From contig NC_008260.1 of the NCBI RefSeq assembly GCF_000009365.1, positions 1,461,501 to 1,525,500 of the forward strand: a stretch of DNA of 64,000 nt, read 5' to 3'. The position numbers and the translations under genes were made by a program. A model generated the notes under the pieces. It saw only the letters and a program-made list of their open reading frames with translations, had not been told where the DNA came from and made no database searches. The DNA is from Alcanivorax borkumensis SK2 (GTDB lineage: Bacteria > Pseudomonadota > Gammaproteobacteria > Pseudomonadales > Alcanivoracaceae). This document shows, in pieces, positions 12,139 to 20,870 of the stretch. The number at the start of each line of letters is the position of its first letter. Position 1 is the stretch's first letter.

Positions 12139-12505
12139 ACTGAATCACCCGGTCGCTATTAATAAGTGCATCCGCCCATTGGCCTAACCCGGCAAGAGAG
12201 AAGCCCTCAGCCAGAGTGGTTGCGGCGTTTGAGTCAACGACACCACGACGCTGGGCGGCACCGACGCATACCATCGCCTCAACGCTCTGGCTGGCAATCC
12301 ATTGCTGCCACTGCTGGGCGGCACTGGCCTGCTCTGCGTCGCCAGTCCAAGCATGGCGATTGGCCAGATGCACCGCATCGCGGTAGAGAAACAAGCAATA
12401 GAGTTGATGGTCAGAGGAGGGGTTGTGTAGCGCTTGTGCGGTGTGAAGGGCGGTCAATGCGGCGGCAGATTCTGCCGCCGCATTGACCAGTAGCGAGAAA
12501 CGCAT
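12131..12505 (-). CDS. tusD: Sulfurtransferase TusD (DsrE family)
   Basis: TusD carries the active-site cysteine of TusBCD and receives sulfur from TusA. The 124-residue protein has the family motif CVGAAQRRGV around residue 80, where the Cys is the persulfide carrier. Its start codon overlaps the stop of the upstream yccA-like gene (TAATG on the minus strand), so yccA-tusD-tusC-tusB form a tightly packed leftward operon, as in Pseudomonas. Confidence 0.9.
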   Translation of the reverse strand: MRFSLLVNAAAESAAALTALHTAQALHNPSSDHQLYCLFLYRDAVHLANRHAWTGDAEQASAAQQWQQWIASQSVEAMVCVGAAQRRGVVDSNAATTLAEGFSLAGLGQWADALINSDRVIQFG

Positions 12506-13200
12506 TAATCGTTACCGCTGAGCGCCGTCAATAGGTGCAACAAGGACATAAACAGGTTGTAGATGGATACGAACAGGGTGACGGTCGCCATGATGTAGTT
12601 GGTTTCACCGCCATGGATGATAGCGCTGGTCTGCCACATGATGAGCAGGGAAGAGAGCAGCACAAAGGCAGCGGATACCGCCAGGCTTAGAGCCGGAATC
12701 GCGAAGAAGATGTTGGCGATGCTTGCCCCGAACGCCACTAAAACACCGATCATGATGAAGTTGGTGAGGAAGCTGAAATCCTTGCGGGTTACCAGAGCAA
12801 TGGCAGACATCGCCACGAAAATACCGGCTGTACCTGCCAGAGCCGTGGTCACAATTTCCATGCCGCCAGGAATCTGGGTATACATATTGATGATCGGGCC
12901 GGTGGTAAAGCCCAGCCAGCCAGTCAGGCCAAAGACAGCCAGAATGCCCCAGGCACTGTTACGCAGTGCGTTGGTGGCGAGCAGCAAACCAAAGTAGACG
13001 CCGATGGTCAGCCACACGTTGACGAAACCGATGTTGCTGGCCATGGCAAACCAAGACGCGCTGGTTGCCACGACGAGTGACAGCCCCAGCAGCATATAGG
13101 TGTTTTTCAGTACCTGGGCCGCTCGCTCCCCGGAAACGGCAATGCCGTGCTGGTGGGGGGCAGAGTAGGGGTTAGTCGGGTTATTCATGATTTCACTCAT
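12505..13200 (-). CDS. yccA: Bax inhibitor-1/YccA family membrane protein
   Basis: The 231-residue protein has seven hydrophobic segments and the YccA/BI-1 family pattern, including the segment GFTTGPIINMY around residue 95-105 and a C-terminal LFVSIYNLFMSLLHLLTAL. E. coli YccA binds and modulates the membrane protease FtsH. The N-terminal tail (MNNPTNPYSAPHQHG) is polar. It heads the tus operon. The function here is inferred from family membership. Confidence 0.9.
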   Translation of the reverse strand: MSEIMNNPTNPYSAPHQHGIAVSGERAAQVLKNTYMLLGLSLVVATSASWFAMASNIGFVNVWLTIGVYFGLLLATNALRNSAWGILAVFGLTGWLGFTTGPIINMYTQIPGGMEIVTTALAGTAGIFVAMSAIALVTRKDFSFLTNFIMIGVLVAFGASIANIFFAIPALSLAVSAAFVLLSSLLIMWQTSAIIHGGETNYIMATVTLFVSIYNLFMSLLHLLTALSGND

Positions 13201-13423
13201 CTTTGCTAATTGTACCTGTGATCATAAGGGCGGGGAGCCCAAAATCAAGCGCTAAACAAGGTTTTCATGGTGCTCGCAGGTGTGTTCGTAGATGGGAGTC
13301 AGCCAAGCCCAATACGGGCACGCTAAACAACCAATCCTCCGCTGTTATTTCAGCTGATGACTGAATAATTAAGCCGTACTGATTAAAACCTAACCAGTCA
13401 TGCACAGTATTGCCGCTGCGCCG

Positions 13424-13451
13424 TTGACTGGCCTTATTGCTCATGTATTAT
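13424..13451 (+). promoter_or_regulatory. Sigma70 promoter of tRNA-Ser
   Basis: TTGACT and TATTAT are separated by 16 bp. Transcription would start about 6 bases before the tRNA at 13464. Five of six bases match at -35 and five of six at -10. Confidence 0.7.
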
Positions 13452-13463
13452 TGCTGCCACCTT

Positions 13464-13551
13464 GGAGGGGTGGCAGAGTGGCCGAATGCACCGGTCTTGA
13501 AAACCGGCGACGGGAGACCGTCCGTGGGTTCAAATCCCACCCCCTCCGCCA
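13464..13551 (+). tRNA. tRNA-Ser (TGA anticodon)
   Basis: The 88-nt sequence folds as a class II tRNA: acceptor GGAGGGG pairs with CCCCTCC, the anticodon stem CCGGT/ACCGG encloses CTTGAAA (anticodon TGA), a long variable arm follows, then the T loop GGTTCAAATCC and an encoded G-CCA end. It reads UCN serine codons. A strong terminator follows directly. Confidence 0.98.
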
Positions 13552-13554
13552 AAT

Positions 13555-13590
13555 AAAAAGCCCGCACTCAAATGAGTGCGGGCTTTTTTT
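13555..13590 (+). terminator. Rho-independent terminator after tRNA-Ser
   Basis: The stem GCCCGCACTCA/TGAGTGCGGGC has a 2-base loop and is followed by seven T residues (A residues in front also allow reading from the other strand). It ends the single-tRNA transcript and separates it from the convergent ArsA-like operon. Confidence 0.95.
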
Positions 13591-13640
13591 ATGCTGTTCT
13601 GCGGCGCAACTGGGCCCACGCAGCAGGATCGGGCTAATGC

Positions 13641-14687
13641 CTAGCGATCAACGTTCCCCAGTAATCCGGCAAATTGTCGGATTGCCTCCAAGCCCTGAAT
13701 ATCATCTTTCTGTAACGCCACATCCTTGCGAGGCAGTGAGCCCAACGCGTTGGCTAGCTCTTCCATGTGCGCTTTTTGGCGTGCGTGGCGTGCAGCGAAA
13801 AAGGGGCCTTCTGCGGCATCAGGCAGCACCCGGTTGACCACGGCGCCGACCACTGGGATGGCATGCTCCTGGAGCGAGGCTACCGCGCGCCGGGTTTCGA
13901 GAATGGGCAGCCGTTCAGGGGTCAACACGAAAATAAAAGCAGTATGGCTCGGGTTGGTGAGCTGACGGCGGGCGCGATTAAACAGGCGCTGTCGCGCCAT
14001 GAGGGTGTCGGCCACTTCCTGGCTGCGTGGATCCAAGCCGCTGGTGGCGTGCTCGGTGGGGTCCTGTAGGGGGCTGTCTATGCTTTTCTCTGGGGTAAGA
14101 TGGCCCAGCACTTGACCCAGCTTACGCGCTTTTTCGCTGTGCCGAAGCAGGCCTTGGGTCCAGGCGGCCATCACTTCTGGAAGGCTTAATAATCTCAGGG
14201 TGTGGCCGGTGGGAGCAGTGTCAAAGATCAGCAGATCGTAGTCGTGACTGTCCTCATCAATCAACCGGGAGATACGTTCCAGCAAGGCTGCCTCCTGGGC
14301 TCCAGGCGACTGTCGACTGAGGCGTAGCTGTTTATCCAGCTCACGAAATTGATCCGGCGTGGCGAATCGGCGCATTTGCGCACTTACTCGTTCTAGGTAC
14401 GCCTCTACTTCGTCATCCGGGTCAAGCTCTAGCGCGGTTAAACCGGGAGAAAGAACGGTCGGTTGATTGCCGATAGGGCGATTAAAGGCGTCTGCCAGAC
14501 TGTGGGCTGGGTCCGTGGAGACCAGCAACACCTTGCTCCCCTGGTCTGCTGCACGGACCGCTAGGGCTGAGGCGGTGGTGGTTTTGCCTACGCCACCCTT
14601 GCCGCCCACCATAAGCAAAGCGCGGGAGGCCAGCAGGGCATCTAGATCAAGTGTGTTGAATGTTCGGGCGTTGGTCATCAGCAGCAA
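13641..14687 (-). CDS. ArsA/Get3-family ATPase, cysteine-free
   Basis: The 348-residue protein is a single-domain ArsA/Get3 (TRC40)-type ATPase. It has the deviant P-loop GGKGGVGKTT near residue 28, switch I STDPAHSLADAF near 60 and switch II DTAPTGHTLRLL near 155, and should act as a dimer. I find no cysteine anywhere in it, so the arsenite-binding cysteines of ArsA pumps and the zinc CxxC of eukaryotic Get3 are both absent, which argues against an arsenite role. Its start overlaps the end of the CC-ending small gene by 10 bp, itself coupled to cstA. The function is unknown; a link to the CstA transporter or its small partner is inferred from position. Confidence 0.85.
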   Translation of the reverse strand: MLLMTNARTFNTLDLDALLASRALLMVGGKGGVGKTTTASALAVRAADQGSKVLLVSTDPAHSLADAFNRPIGNQPTVLSPGLTALELDPDDEVEAYLERVSAQMRRFATPDQFRELDKQLRLSRQSPGAQEAALLERISRLIDEDSHDYDLLIFDTAPTGHTLRLLSLPEVMAAWTQGLLRHSEKARKLGQVLGHLTPEKSIDSPLQDPTEHATSGLDPRSQEVADTLMARQRLFNRARRQLTNPSHTAFIFVLTPERLPILETRRAVASLQEHAIPVVGAVVNRVLPDAAEGPFFAARHARQKAHMEELANALGSLPRKDVALQKDDIQGLEAIRQFAGLLGNVDR

Positions 14688-14944
14688 CGGAAGTGGTCAA
14701 GGGGCGAGCGTTCCATACCCATGCGGGTGTGCCAATCATGGAAACGTTCCATTAGCAGGGGCTGTAATTCCAGCGTGCTCCAAGCGGCGGGATTAGGCAC
14801 ACCCATCATTTCCGAGAATACCAAAAGCATAAACAGGTCTTCCTCATCCCGCTTAGCTCGGGCAATGGCAGCACGATAGGGCGCATTATAATATTGTGCG
14901 CTGAGCTCACTAATACGCTTAAACCATTGCCTAGGCGTGGCCAT
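14678..14944 (-). CDS. Small protein ending in Cys-Cys, partner gene of CstA and ArsA-like ATPase
   Basis: The 88-residue protein is mostly helical and charged, with no signal peptide, and its only two cysteines are the last two residues (FRCC-stop). It appears to belong to the family named cory-CC-star. From memory, the E. coli CstA/BtsT partner proteins YbdD and YjiX also end in Cys-Cys. Its ATG overlaps the cstA stop at 14944, and its own end overlaps the ArsA-like start. The position suggests a small accessory subunit of the transporter; the exact role is not known to me. Confidence 0.75.
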   Translation of the reverse strand: MATPRQWFKRISELSAQYYNAPYRAAIARAKRDEEDLFMLLVFSEMMGVPNPAAWSTLELQPLLMERFHDWHTRMGMERSPLDHFRCC

Positions 14945-16650
14945 TAAACGGTCTCCGGCGGAGCCTTAAAGGCGCGTTTGAGAGAAGCGGTGCATTCAAG
15001 CGTCACCAAGAGTGCGGCGACCAGCACCACAAGGTCTAGCCCCAACAGGAACCAGTCTTGTTTTTCATAGAAGCTTTTCAGCTGCATCAACAGGGCAAAA
15101 AGTGTCATCACCAGCAGGAACACCAGCGGTGCAAGAGTGTAGATGGCGGGGCGACCGCGTTTTACCAGCATGATAGTAATGACCAGCAAGGTCAGCCCGG
15201 CAAGCAATTGGTTAGTGGTGCCAAATAATGGCCAAATAAGCAGGCCGCCGGAGCCGTCTGCACCGCCGGCGCCAAACGCTAGTAATAAACAGCTGGCTAC
15301 GGCGAGTAGTGTGGCAGGCAGGGGGCGAGTCATCCATTTCTGTTGATAGATTTCGCCCCATTCCTGAAAAATATAGCGTTGTAGGCGCAAACCGGTATCC
15401 ATTGTGGTGCCGGCAAAAAGCGCCGCCATTACAGTGAGCAGGGTGGCGGCTACGCCTGCATCCATGCCCATACCGTTGGCAAGAATATTCGCACCGCCGT
15501 CTACGAAGGCAGTTAGGCTACCTTGCCCAAAAGCAGTATAAACCGCTTGCCAGTCCGCCAAAGAAGCAAAGCCGGCGGTGGCGGCAATAATGGCCGCCAG
15601 TGCCAGGGCACCTTCACCCACGGCGCCAAAGTAGCCAACAAAGCGGGCATCGGTTTCCTTGTCCAGCTGCTTGGAGCTAGTCCCTGAGGCCACCAGCCCA
15701 TGAAAGCCCGAGATTGCGCCACAGGCGATAGTGACAAACAGCAGCGGTATCAGTGAGGGCGTACCAGCAGGAATGTCGCTGTTGATCATGGGCGCGACCA
15801 CGTGTGGATTGCCCAGCAGAACCGCGCCGTAAAGTAGAATTAGGCCAACAAACAATTGCAGGCCATTGATGTAATCGCGAGGTTGTAAAAGCATCCAGAC
15901 CGGCAGTAGAGAGGCCACTGCGGCATAGGCGAATAACAACAGAATCCAACTGGCGTTAGCCGACAGCCCCATGACTTGATCAGGCAGCGCTATGGGTACG
16001 CTCGGTCCCACATAAATCAAGCTATACAGGGCGGCAACACCGAGCACCGATACCAGTCCTAATCCAATCACCCGGCGGTAGATAAGTTGGCCGATGACTA
16101 AGGCTACTGCGATGGCCCCCCAGACAGGGACAACGGCGCCGGGGTTGTTGATCAACAGCTTGGCGATCACCACGCCGAATACCGCGTTGACCATCAGCAG
16201 TACTAGGAAGATAACGATCATGAACACAGTGCGCGCACGGCGGCCAACCACTTCGCCGGTAAGTGCCCCAACCGATTTCGCTCGGTTACGGACACTGGCC
16301 CACAGGGCACCGCTATCGTGGACACCGGCAAAGAAAATGGTGCCCAGCACTACCCAGAGAAAGGCAGGCAGCCAACCCCAAATAACAGCAATGGCAGGGC
16401 CGACGATAGGCGCTGCACCTGCTACTGAGGTGAAATGATGGCCCCAAAGCACGTACCGATTGGTGGGAACAAAATCGATGCCGTCTTCAAATGCGTGGGC
16501 AGGAGTGCGAAAATTCGGATCCAGTTTATAGATGCGCGATGCAATAAAACGCGAATAAACGAAATAGCCAGCGGCCATGCCTCCGAGCCCCAGCAGGAGC
16601 AAAATGATTGCGCTCATGAGTTGCCTTTTGTCGTTGTTAGTGACGGCCAT
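14944..16650 (-). CDS. cstA: CstA-family carbon starvation/pyruvate transporter
   Basis: CstA-type permeases import pyruvate, and peptides have also been proposed. The 568-residue protein has about 14-16 hydrophobic segments and family signatures: an N-terminal CstA region with VPTNRYVLWGHHFTSVAGAAPIVGPAIA (motif around residue 60-85, with HHFTSVAGAAPIVGP the core), FAGVHDSGALWASVRN near 105 and GFHGLVASGTSSKQL near 315. It is the short form: E. coli CstA is about 700 residues. It leads the operon cstA, CC-tail gene, ArsA-like gene. It is divergent from gacA, with 248 bp between. Confidence 0.9.
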   Translation of the reverse strand: MAVTNNDKRQLMSAIILLLLGLGGMAAGYFVYSRFIASRIYKLDPNFRTPAHAFEDGIDFVPTNRYVLWGHHFTSVAGAAPIVGPAIAVIWGWLPAFLWVVLGTIFFAGVHDSGALWASVRNRAKSVGALTGEVVGRRARTVFMIVIFLVLLMVNAVFGVVIAKLLINNPGAVVPVWGAIAVALVIGQLIYRRVIGLGLVSVLGVAALYSLIYVGPSVPIALPDQVMGLSANASWILLLFAYAAVASLLPVWMLLQPRDYINGLQLFVGLILLYGAVLLGNPHVVAPMINSDIPAGTPSLIPLLFVTIACGAISGFHGLVASGTSSKQLDKETDARFVGYFGAVGEGALALAAIIAATAGFASLADWQAVYTAFGQGSLTAFVDGGANILANGMGMDAGVAATLLTVMAALFAGTTMDTGLRLQRYIFQEWGEIYQQKWMTRPLPATLLAVASCLLLAFGAGGADGSGGLLIWPLFGTTNQLLAGLTLLVITIMLVKRGRPAIYTLAPLVFLLVMTLFALLMQLKSFYEKQDWFLLGLDLVVLVAALLVTLECTASLKRAFKAPPETV

Positions 16651-16815
16651 TACCCGTGTTGAAAAAATGGCCAGATGAAACTGACCATGTTGCTATATGG
16701 TTCGCTTTTTTGACTGTTTGGTCAACGTGACTAAAGGCTAATGGCGCCAGTGTGCATGGTCGAGAAAAACTGACCAGAGGTATCCCGTTTGTTAACGGCG
16801 TTCTATGCACGTCGA

Positions 16816-16844
16816 TGTACAAGGGGTAGTCTTATGCCTATAAA
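16816..16844 (+). promoter_or_regulatory. Possible sigma70 promoter of gacA
   Basis: TGTACA (4 of 6) and TATAAA (5 of 6) are 17 bp apart. A start near 16851 would give a leader of about 48 nt before the gacA ATG at 16899. The call rests on sequence match only. Confidence 0.4.
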
Positions 16845-16898
16845 ATCGAAAGAAAAATAGCACACTGGCGGGCAAGGGAACTGCCCGGGGGCATAGTA

Positions 16899-17552
16899 AT
16901 GATCAAAGTATTGGTAGTGGATGACCATGATCTGGTCCGCACCGGCATTGCTCGAATGCTGGACGAAGTTGATGGTTTGCAGGTTGTCGGGGAAGCGAAT
17001 TCAGGCGAGCGGGCCATACAGATGGTTCGGGAGTTGGCGCCAGAAGTGGTGCTCATGGACCTGAAAATGCCTGGCATCGGTGGGCTAGAAGCCACACGTA
17101 AGTTGCTGCGAGTGGATGAGGGAATCCGAGTTATTGCCGTGACCATGTGTGAAGATGAGCCGTTTCCTTCGCGCTTGATGAAGGCGGGCGCCGCGGGTTA
17201 TATGACCAAAGGCGCAGATTTGGAAGAAATGGTCCGCGCCATCAAGATTGTGGCTACCGGACAGCGCTATATTAGCCCGGAGATTGCCCAGGTTATGGCG
17301 CTCAAGCCCTATTCTGGAGATGAAGGGTCACAGCTGGACATGCTATCCGAACGTGAATTGCAAATCATGATGATGATCGTCAGTTGTCATAAAGTGCAGG
17401 ACGTGGCAGATAAGCTCTGCCTCTCACCCAAAACCGTCAATACCTATCGGTACCGAATATTCGATAAGCTGGGCGTGACTAGTGATGTGGAAATGGCGCT
17501 TCTAGCGGTGCGCCATGGCATGTTGGATGCAGTGGAAAACTCGGTATTCTGA
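16899..17552 (+). CDS. gacA: GacA/UvrY-type response regulator
   Basis: GacA is the NarL-type regulator of the GacS/GacA (BarA/UvrY) pathway, which switches on the CsrA-titrating small RNAs. The 217-residue protein has a receiver domain (DDHDLVRTGI; phospho-Asp in VVLMDLKMPG near residue 54; Lys in YMTKGA near 105) and a LuxR-type helix-turn-helix (LSERELQIMMMI to LCLSPKTVNTYRYRIFDKL, about 150-185). The adjacent uvrC is the classical partner gene in this order. The length and order match GacA. Confidence 0.94.
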   Translation: MIKVLVVDDHDLVRTGIARMLDEVDGLQVVGEANSGERAIQMVRELAPEVVLMDLKMPGIGGLEATRKLLRVDEGIRVIAVTMCEDEPFPSRLMKAGAAGYMTKGADLEEMVRAIKIVATGQRYISPEIAQVMALKPYSGDEGSQLDMLSERELQIMMMIVSCHKVQDVADKLCLSPKTVNTYRYRIFDKLGVTSDVEMALLAVRHGMLDAVENSVF

Positions 17553-17631
17553 CCGCTGCGCCTTACACAGGGGGAAATCGCTAGGGCAGTGCTGATACAA
17601 TTACCTCGCCACACTGTGTTGAGATGCCCCC

Positions 17632-19455
17632 TTGTCTAATTTCGACCCCAAACACTTCCTTCTCCACTGTGCCCGCAAACCCGGTGTTTATCGCATGCTG
17701 GACGCAGAGGGTGGCGTTTTGTATGTGGGTAAAGCACGTAATCTGCAGGCACGCCTAAACAGTTACTTTCAGAAGAATGTGGCGAGCGTGAAAACCCGCG
17801 CTCTAGTAGGGCGGATTCGCGATATCCAGACCACAGTGACAGGCAGTGAGGTCGAAGCGCTGCTGCTTGAGCAGTCACTCATCAAGGAGCTTAAGCCGCC
17901 GTACAACATTTTGCTTCGCGACGACAAATCCTATCCTTATATACGCATCACCCGTTCTGATCGTTTTCCCCGCGTCACCTTTCACCGGGGAACCCGCCGG
18001 GCGGGGAGCCAGTATTTTGGCCCTTACCCCAGCGGCAGTGCGGTGCGAGAAGCGCTATCGTTAATCGAGAAGATTTTCCAGGTTCGCAATTGCAGTGACA
18101 GCTACTTTCGAAATCGCACTCGTCCGTGCTTGCAGCATCAGATTAATCGCTGCACAGCGCCATGTGTGGGCTTAGTGAGCGAAGAGGATTATGCCCGTCA
18201 GGTAACAATGGCGGCAGACTTTCTGGATGGGCGGAGTCGAGAGGTGGCCGACCAGCTCAGCACTGATATGGAAGCCGCCGCTGCGGCGCTGGAATTTGAG
18301 AAAGCCGCCCTGCTACGCGATCAGCTGGCGGCGATTCAGGCAGTTCAGCAGAAGCAGTACGCAGAAACCGGGCAAGGCGATCTGGATGTGGTGGCCATCG
18401 AAACCCGTCATGGCCTTGCCATAATCGAGGTGCTGATGATCCGCGATGGCCGAATTCTTGGCCATCGCACCTTCCGACCTGATACCCGAGGAGAGGACGA
18501 TCGCAGCGAAATCCTCGAGGCGTTCCTCTCTCAGTATTACCTTGGTGACAGAGAAGACCCGGTCAAGCCGCAGGAAATATTGCTGTGTATGGAGATTCCC
18601 GGCGCTGAGGCTTTGCAGCAAGCGCTGGAGGAGCAGTGGGCTAAGAAAGTTCGGTTGGCTTGGCGCGTGCGCAGCGACCGGGCCGCCTGGATTAGCATGG
18701 CGCAGACCAATGCCCAGCAATCCATGGCCACGGAAATGGCGGCAAGGGAACACATGGAGGCTCGCTTTCTGGCCCTGGAAACGCTGCTTGAAAGCAGTGA
18801 GCCGATTCGCCGCATCGAGTGTTTCGATATTAGCCATACGCAAGGTGAAAAAGCGGTGGCCTCCTGTGTGGTGTTCGATCAGCAGGGGGCACGCAAACAG
18901 GATTACCGGTATTTTAATGTAAATCCTGCAGCGGGTGGGGATGATTATGAAGCCTTGGAAGAAGCAATTCGGCGGCGCTATCAGCGTGTTTTGAAAGAGC
19001 AAGGGCGCATGCCCGACTTACTGCTGATCGATGGCGGCAAGGGTCAAATGCAGCGTGGCTGGAAAGTTGTTCAAGAATTGGATCTGCACGCCAGCATACG
19101 AGTGATGGGGATCGGTAAGGGGCCTAGCCGGCGGCCGGGGTTCGAAGCATTATACTTGCCTTGCGGGAAAGAAATGATTCCTGGCCCGGCAGACTCCGCG
19201 CTGCATCTTTTGCAGCAGGTGCGCGATGAGGCTCACCGGTTTGCCCTGACAGGACACCGTGCAAGGCGCGGCAAAGCCCGCAAGCAATCGACGCTCGATG
19301 AAATTCCCGGTATTGGCCCTAAGCGTCGAAAGGCTTTACTTACTCATTTTGGCGGGCTCAAGCAGATGCGAAATGCATCCGCCAGCGAGTTTGCTCGGGT
19401 GCCTGGCATCAATTCGCAAATGGCGCAAACGCTTTATGATTGGTTCCACCGCTAG
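17632..19455 (+). CDS. uvrC: Excinuclease ABC subunit C
   Basis: UvrC makes both incisions around a damaged nucleotide after UvrAB loading. The 607-residue protein has the GIY-YIG domain (CARKPGVYRMLDAEGGVLYVGKA, about residues 11-33, shown in part as GVYRML and VLYVGKA), a UVR motif (AAAALEFEKAALLRDQL region about 215-235), an RNase H-like C-terminal nuclease (ECFDISHTQGEKAVAS) and two C-terminal HhH motifs (IPGIGPKRRKALL, VPGINSQMAQTL). The start is TTG at 17632 with GAG about 9 bases upstream. An out-of-frame ATG at 17624 does not serve. Confidence 0.96.
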   Translation: MSNFDPKHFLLHCARKPGVYRMLDAEGGVLYVGKARNLQARLNSYFQKNVASVKTRALVGRIRDIQTTVTGSEVEALLLEQSLIKELKPPYNILLRDDKSYPYIRITRSDRFPRVTFHRGTRRAGSQYFGPYPSGSAVREALSLIEKIFQVRNCSDSYFRNRTRPCLQHQINRCTAPCVGLVSEEDYARQVTMAADFLDGRSREVADQLSTDMEAAAAALEFEKAALLRDQLAAIQAVQQKQYAETGQGDLDVVAIETRHGLAIIEVLMIRDGRILGHRTFRPDTRGEDDRSEILEAFLSQYYLGDREDPVKPQEILLCMEIPGAEALQQALEEQWAKKVRLAWRVRSDRAAWISMAQTNAQQSMATEMAAREHMEARFLALETLLESSEPIRRIECFDISHTQGEKAVASCVVFDQQGARKQDYRYFNVNPAAGGDDYEALEEAIRRRYQRVLKEQGRMPDLLLIDGGKGQMQRGWKVVQELDLHASIRVMGIGKGPSRRPGFEALYLPCGKEMIPGPADSALHLLQQVRDEAHRFALTGHRARRGKARKQSTLDEIPGIGPKRRKALLTHFGGLKQMRNASASEFARVPGINSQMAQTLYDWFHR

Positions 19456-19550
19456 GAGGGGGCGTTTATTGATCTAAAAATCGGAAATGAGTCACGGCTG
19501 CCTTTGCGCTATACTGATAGCCTATTTCTTCTAGTCGGTAGTCCCTCCCT

Positions 19551-20156
19551 ATGCAGAAAGTGCACCCCATCCTGAATTTGCCGAATATCCTCACTCTGAT
19601 TCGGGTATTGGCGATTCCCGTATTGGTGCTGGTGTTCTATCTGCCGTTCCACTGGAGTGATGTTTGCGCGGCGTTATTGTTTCTGGCTGCGGGCATTACT
19701 GACTGGCTAGATGGCTATCTAGCGCGCAAGCTGAACCAAACCAGTCCTTTTGGGGCTTTTCTGGATCCAGTAGCTGACAAGTTAATTGTTGCTGTGGCCT
19801 TGGTGATGTTGGTGCAAGTTCATGCTACTGCCTGGTTGGCCGTTCCTGCCATGGTGATTGTGTCTCGAGAAATCACTGTCTCGGCATTGCGCGAGTGGAT
19901 GGCAGAGCTTGGTCAGCGCGCAAAGGTGGCGGTGAGTCAGCTGGGCAAAATTAAAACGGTAACCCAAATGACGGCGATTACGTTGCTGCTGGCGCAAAAG
20001 CCGAAATTTACTTTAGACGGTGACATCATTATGAACCCGTGGCTTTGGTTGAGCTATGGGCTGCTGTACCTAGCAACGGCCTTCACCCTGTGGTCCATGG
20101 TGTCATATCTGCGTGCTGCAGCCCCACAATTGCTCAAAAGTCAGTCAAAGTCCTGA
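19551..20156 (+). CDS. pgsA: CDP-diacylglycerol--glycerol-3-phosphate 3-phosphatidyltransferase
   Basis: PgsA makes phosphatidylglycerol phosphate, the committed step to PG and cardiolipin, in the inner membrane. The 201-residue protein has the CDP-alcohol phosphotransferase signature D-G-x2-A-R-x8-G-x3-D-x3-D (WLDGYLARK followed by FGAFLDPVADK, residues about 50-72) and several membrane helices. It sits between uvrC and the tRNA Gly-Cys-Leu cluster, exactly as in Pseudomonas. Confidence 0.95.
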   Translation: MQKVHPILNLPNILTLIRVLAIPVLVLVFYLPFHWSDVCAALLFLAAGITDWLDGYLARKLNQTSPFGAFLDPVADKLIVAVALVMLVQVHATAWLAVPAMVIVSREITVSALREWMAELGQRAKVAVSQLGKIKTVTQMTAITLLLAQKPKFTLDGDIIMNPWLWLSYGLLYLATAFTLWSMVSYLRAAAPQLLKSQSKS

Positions 20157-20184
20157 AAAGTCAGAAAAAACACCTGATGCCGGG

Positions 20185-20212
20185 TTGACACCTGAAGGGG
20201 GGTGAGTAGAAT
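20185..20212 (+). promoter_or_regulatory. Strong sigma70 promoter of the tRNA-Gly/Cys/Leu cluster
   Basis: A perfect TTGACA is followed after 16 bp by TAGAAT. The bases just after (TCACCCCCGC) make a GC-rich discriminator of the kind associated with stringent control of stable-RNA promoters. The spacer and -10 overlap an inverted repeat, GGGGGTGA/TCACCCCC (20198-20220). The tRNA-Gly begins about 30 bases past the expected start. Confidence 0.85.
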
Positions 20213-20250
20213 TCACCCCCGCAACGGAGCGCGACTCCGGTGTAGAAAAA

Positions 20251-20326
20251 GCGGGAATAGCTCAGTTGGTAGAGCACAACCTTGCCAAGGTTGGGGTCGC
20301 GAGTTCGAATCTCGTTTCCCGCTCCA
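20251..20326 (+). tRNA. tRNA-Gly (GCC anticodon)
   Basis: The 76-nt cloverleaf has acceptor GCGGGAA/TTCCCGC, a D arm GCTCAGTTGGTAGAGC, the anticodon loop TTGCCAA (GCC), the T arm GAGTTCGAATCTC and an encoded TCCA end. It reads GGC and GGU. Confidence 0.98.
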
Positions 20327-20334
20327 AGTTTCAG

Positions 20335-20361
20335 AAAACCTCGGTTACACCGAGGTTTTTT
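20335..20361 (+). terminator. Hairpin with T run between tRNA-Gly and tRNA-Cys
   Basis: AACCTCGG and CCGAGGTT pair around TTACA and are followed by TTTTTTC. It looks like an intrinsic terminator but lies inside the tRNA cluster, so it may attenuate or define an end for processing rather than stop all transcription. Confidence 0.75.
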
Positions 20362-20378
20362 CTTGTTAAAGCAGTTAA

Positions 20379-20452
20379 GGCGCGGTGGCAGAGTGGTTAT
20401 GCAGCGGACTGCAACTCCGTGTACGCCGGTTCGATTCCGACCCGCGCCTCCA
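20379..20452 (+). tRNA. tRNA-Cys (GCA anticodon)
   Basis: The 74-nt cloverleaf has acceptor GGCGCGG/CCGCGCC, the anticodon loop CTGCAAC (GCA), the T arm CCGGTTCGATTCCG and an encoded TCCA end. It reads UGC and UGU. Confidence 0.97.
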
Positions 20453-20599
20453 ATTACCACCCTTTTGGGGTGATGTGGTGACAAACTACCTAGCCTGGAA
20501 AATGGTTAGTGTCGCCGGCACAATAGAAGACAAATAAAAACAGCTGTTTATTCCCGCCTCTGTTTTTATTCAGCGTTTTCTGGGTACGATGCTCTTCCT

Positions 20600-20686
20600 G
20601 CGGGTATGGTGAAATTGGTAGACACAACAGACTTAAAATCTGTCGACCGTTAGGTCATGCCGGTTCAAGTCCGGCTACCCGCACCA
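20600..20686 (+). tRNA. tRNA-Leu (TAA anticodon)
   Basis: The 87-nt class II tRNA has acceptor GCGGGTA/TACCCGC, the anticodon stem ACAGA/TCTGT with loop CTTAAAA (anticodon TAA), a long variable arm, the T arm CCGGTTCAAGTCCGG and an encoded ACCA end. It reads UUA and UUG. A short inverted repeat ending in T residues (20536-20567) precedes it. Confidence 0.98.
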
Positions 20687-20870
20687 CTTTCCTTTTCCCA
20701 TTTCTGCCCTAACACCGACAGCATCCTGAAAGTAGATCCTTCTTAAATCTCGTCGCTAATCAGTTTGGCCTAACTGACTACACTCCATGTGATCTCATCG
20801 CTTAAGCCCGTTTCAAGCAGTCTACCTATTGTGCTCGGATGATTTATTGCCGCTTTCCGTCCGTTTCTGC

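Noticed and set aside
13641..14687. Arsenite pump ATPase ArsA
   Set aside because: The protein has one ATPase domain and no cysteine, so it cannot form the As(III) site, and no arsB, arsC or arsR is near.
20161..20484. 107-codon leftward open frame across the tRNA-Gly and tRNA-Cys genes
   Set aside because: It is antisense to two tRNA genes and their promoter; its sequence is the reverse of conserved tRNA bases.
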